This document shows positions 57,343 to 57,674 of a DNA stretch of 57,674 nucleotides, in pieces (positions within the stretch are counted from its first letter, which is position 1; the number at the start of each line of letters is the position of its first letter). The position numbers and the translations under genes are program-made. The notes below the pieces were generated by a model. It did no database searches. It worked only from the letters and a program-made list of their open reading frames with translations, and had not been told where the DNA came from. Source of the DNA: Falsibacillus pallidus (lineage in GTDB: Bacteria > Bacillota > Bacilli > Bacillales > DSM-25281); contig NZ_QQAY01000018.1 in NCBI RefSeq assembly GCF_003350505.1, positions 1 through 57,674 on the forward strand. Reading direction: 5' to 3'.

Positions 57343-57371
57343 TTGCGCGGCCTGTTGAAAGGTGATATATT
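57343..57371 (+). promoter_or_regulatory. rRNA operon promoter, upstream of two
   Basis: TTGCGC (57343-57348), 17-bp spacer, TATATT (57366-57371). AT-rich sequence upstream could act as UP element. Confidence 0.6.
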
Positions 57372-57437
57372 ATTATTCGTTGCCGCAATTCAAACGGCTT
57401 CGACAAACGAAACAAAAAAAGAAATTGAAAAAAGTTG

Positions 57438-57467
57438 TTGACACAAATGACTCAGAAATGATATGAT
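57438..57467 (+). promoter_or_regulatory. rRNA operon promoter, downstream of two
   Basis: TTGACA (57438-57443), 18-bp spacer, TATGAT (57462-57467). About 135 bp before the 16S start, as in Bacillus rrn P2 promoters. Confidence 0.85.
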
Positions 57468-57500
57468 GTTCTAGTCGCCAAAAACGACAACGAAGCAAAT

Positions 57501-57515
57501 TGATCTTTGAAAACT
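57501..57515 (+). promoter_or_regulatory. boxA antitermination element in the rRNA leader
   Basis: TGATCTTTGAAAACT matches the rrn boxA (TGYTCTTTGAAAA) with one difference. Confidence 0.75.
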
Positions 57516-57599
57516 GAACAAAACAAAACGTCAACGTTAATCTGTTTTTTAAAAAATCGAGCTAATCAAGCTTGAAACTTTGTGGCTTTGAGCCAACAA

Positions 57600-57674
57600 T
57601 TTTTCGGAGAGTTTGATCCTGGCTCAGGACGAACGCTGGCGGCGTGCCTAATACATGCAAGTCGAGCGGATTGA
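57600..57674 (+). rRNA. rrs: 16S rRNA, 5' end (continues outside window)
   Basis: TCGGAGAGTTTGATCCTGGC, CAGGACGAACGCTGGCGGCG and CCTAATACATGCAAGTCGAG are the invariant first 70 bases of a bacterial 16S rRNA. The exact mature 5' end is within a few bases of 57600. Confidence 0.98.

Overview
The window is a 57.7-kb piece of the chromosome of an endospore-forming, low-GC Gram-positive bacterium of the family Bacillaceae. It runs from the 3' end of a 5S rRNA gene to the first bases of the next 16S rRNA gene. The gene order is that of the classical Bacillus subtilis block between rrnA and rrnJ/W (csfB to lysS), and nearly every protein is recognisable as the B. subtilis orthologue. Genus and species cannot be fixed from the sequence alone. 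Compared with my recollection of B. subtilis, xpaC, yaaN, yaaR and yazA are not present in their usual places.

Layout. (1) 1-2540: an accessory strip behind the 5S gene. Two related repeat elements, each carrying a six-unit array of TATGCGC at exactly 21-bp steps, flank an immunity-type island: a DUF6572 gene, the frame-disrupted tail of a probable toxin gene, and a comJ-like nuclease-inhibitor gene. (2) 2541-9451: csfB (gin), yaaO, tmk, darA, holB, ricT, yabA, trmN6, rsmI. (3) 9559-10466: abrB on the minus strand, with Spo0A boxes and a probable short terminated transcript between abrB and metS. (4) 10467-18613: metS, tatD, yabE, rnmV, ksgA, yabG, veg, sspF. (5) 18839-25182: ispE, purR, ridA, spoVG, glmU, prs, ctc. 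(6) 25328-36215: pth, fin, mfd, spoVT, yabM, yabN, rqcP, yabP, yabQ, divIC, yabR. (7) 36370-36529: tRNA-Glu and tRNA-Met on the minus strand. (8) 36799-45311: spoIIE, yabS, yabT, tilS, hpt, ftsH. (9) 45312-45893: a mosaic of palindromic repeats. (10) 45894-57184: coaX, hslO, yacD, cysK, the folate operon pabB-pabA-pabC-folP-folB-folK, yazB, dusB and lysS. (11) 57185-57674: tandem rRNA promoters, boxA and the start of 16S rRNA.

How the genes work together. The block mixes housekeeping functions (tRNA charging, rRNA maturation and modification, PRPP and nucleotide supply, cell-wall precursors, folate, proteostasis, transcription-coupled repair) with sporulation genes scattered between them. Promoters for several alternative sigma factors can be read directly: sigma-F (csfB, probably yabS), sigma-G type (fin, spoVT, weaker for sspF), probable sigma-E (yabP), sigma-H (spoVG), sigma-B (ctc), and the 21-bp-spaced Spo0A-type promoter of spoIIE.

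The most interesting signal is a recurring arrangement at sporulation genes that lie downstream of vegetatively transcribed genes. At fin, sspF, yabP and yabS, and less tightly at csfB, a perfect or near-perfect complement of the Shine-Dalgarno region lies at or upstream of the gene's own promoter. A read-through transcript would fold and hide the ribosome binding site, while a transcript from the gene's own promoter would lack the upstream arm. This resembles the classical phage T4 lysozyme arrangement and could insulate sporulation genes embedded in growth-phase operons. It is an inference from sequence and has not been tested.
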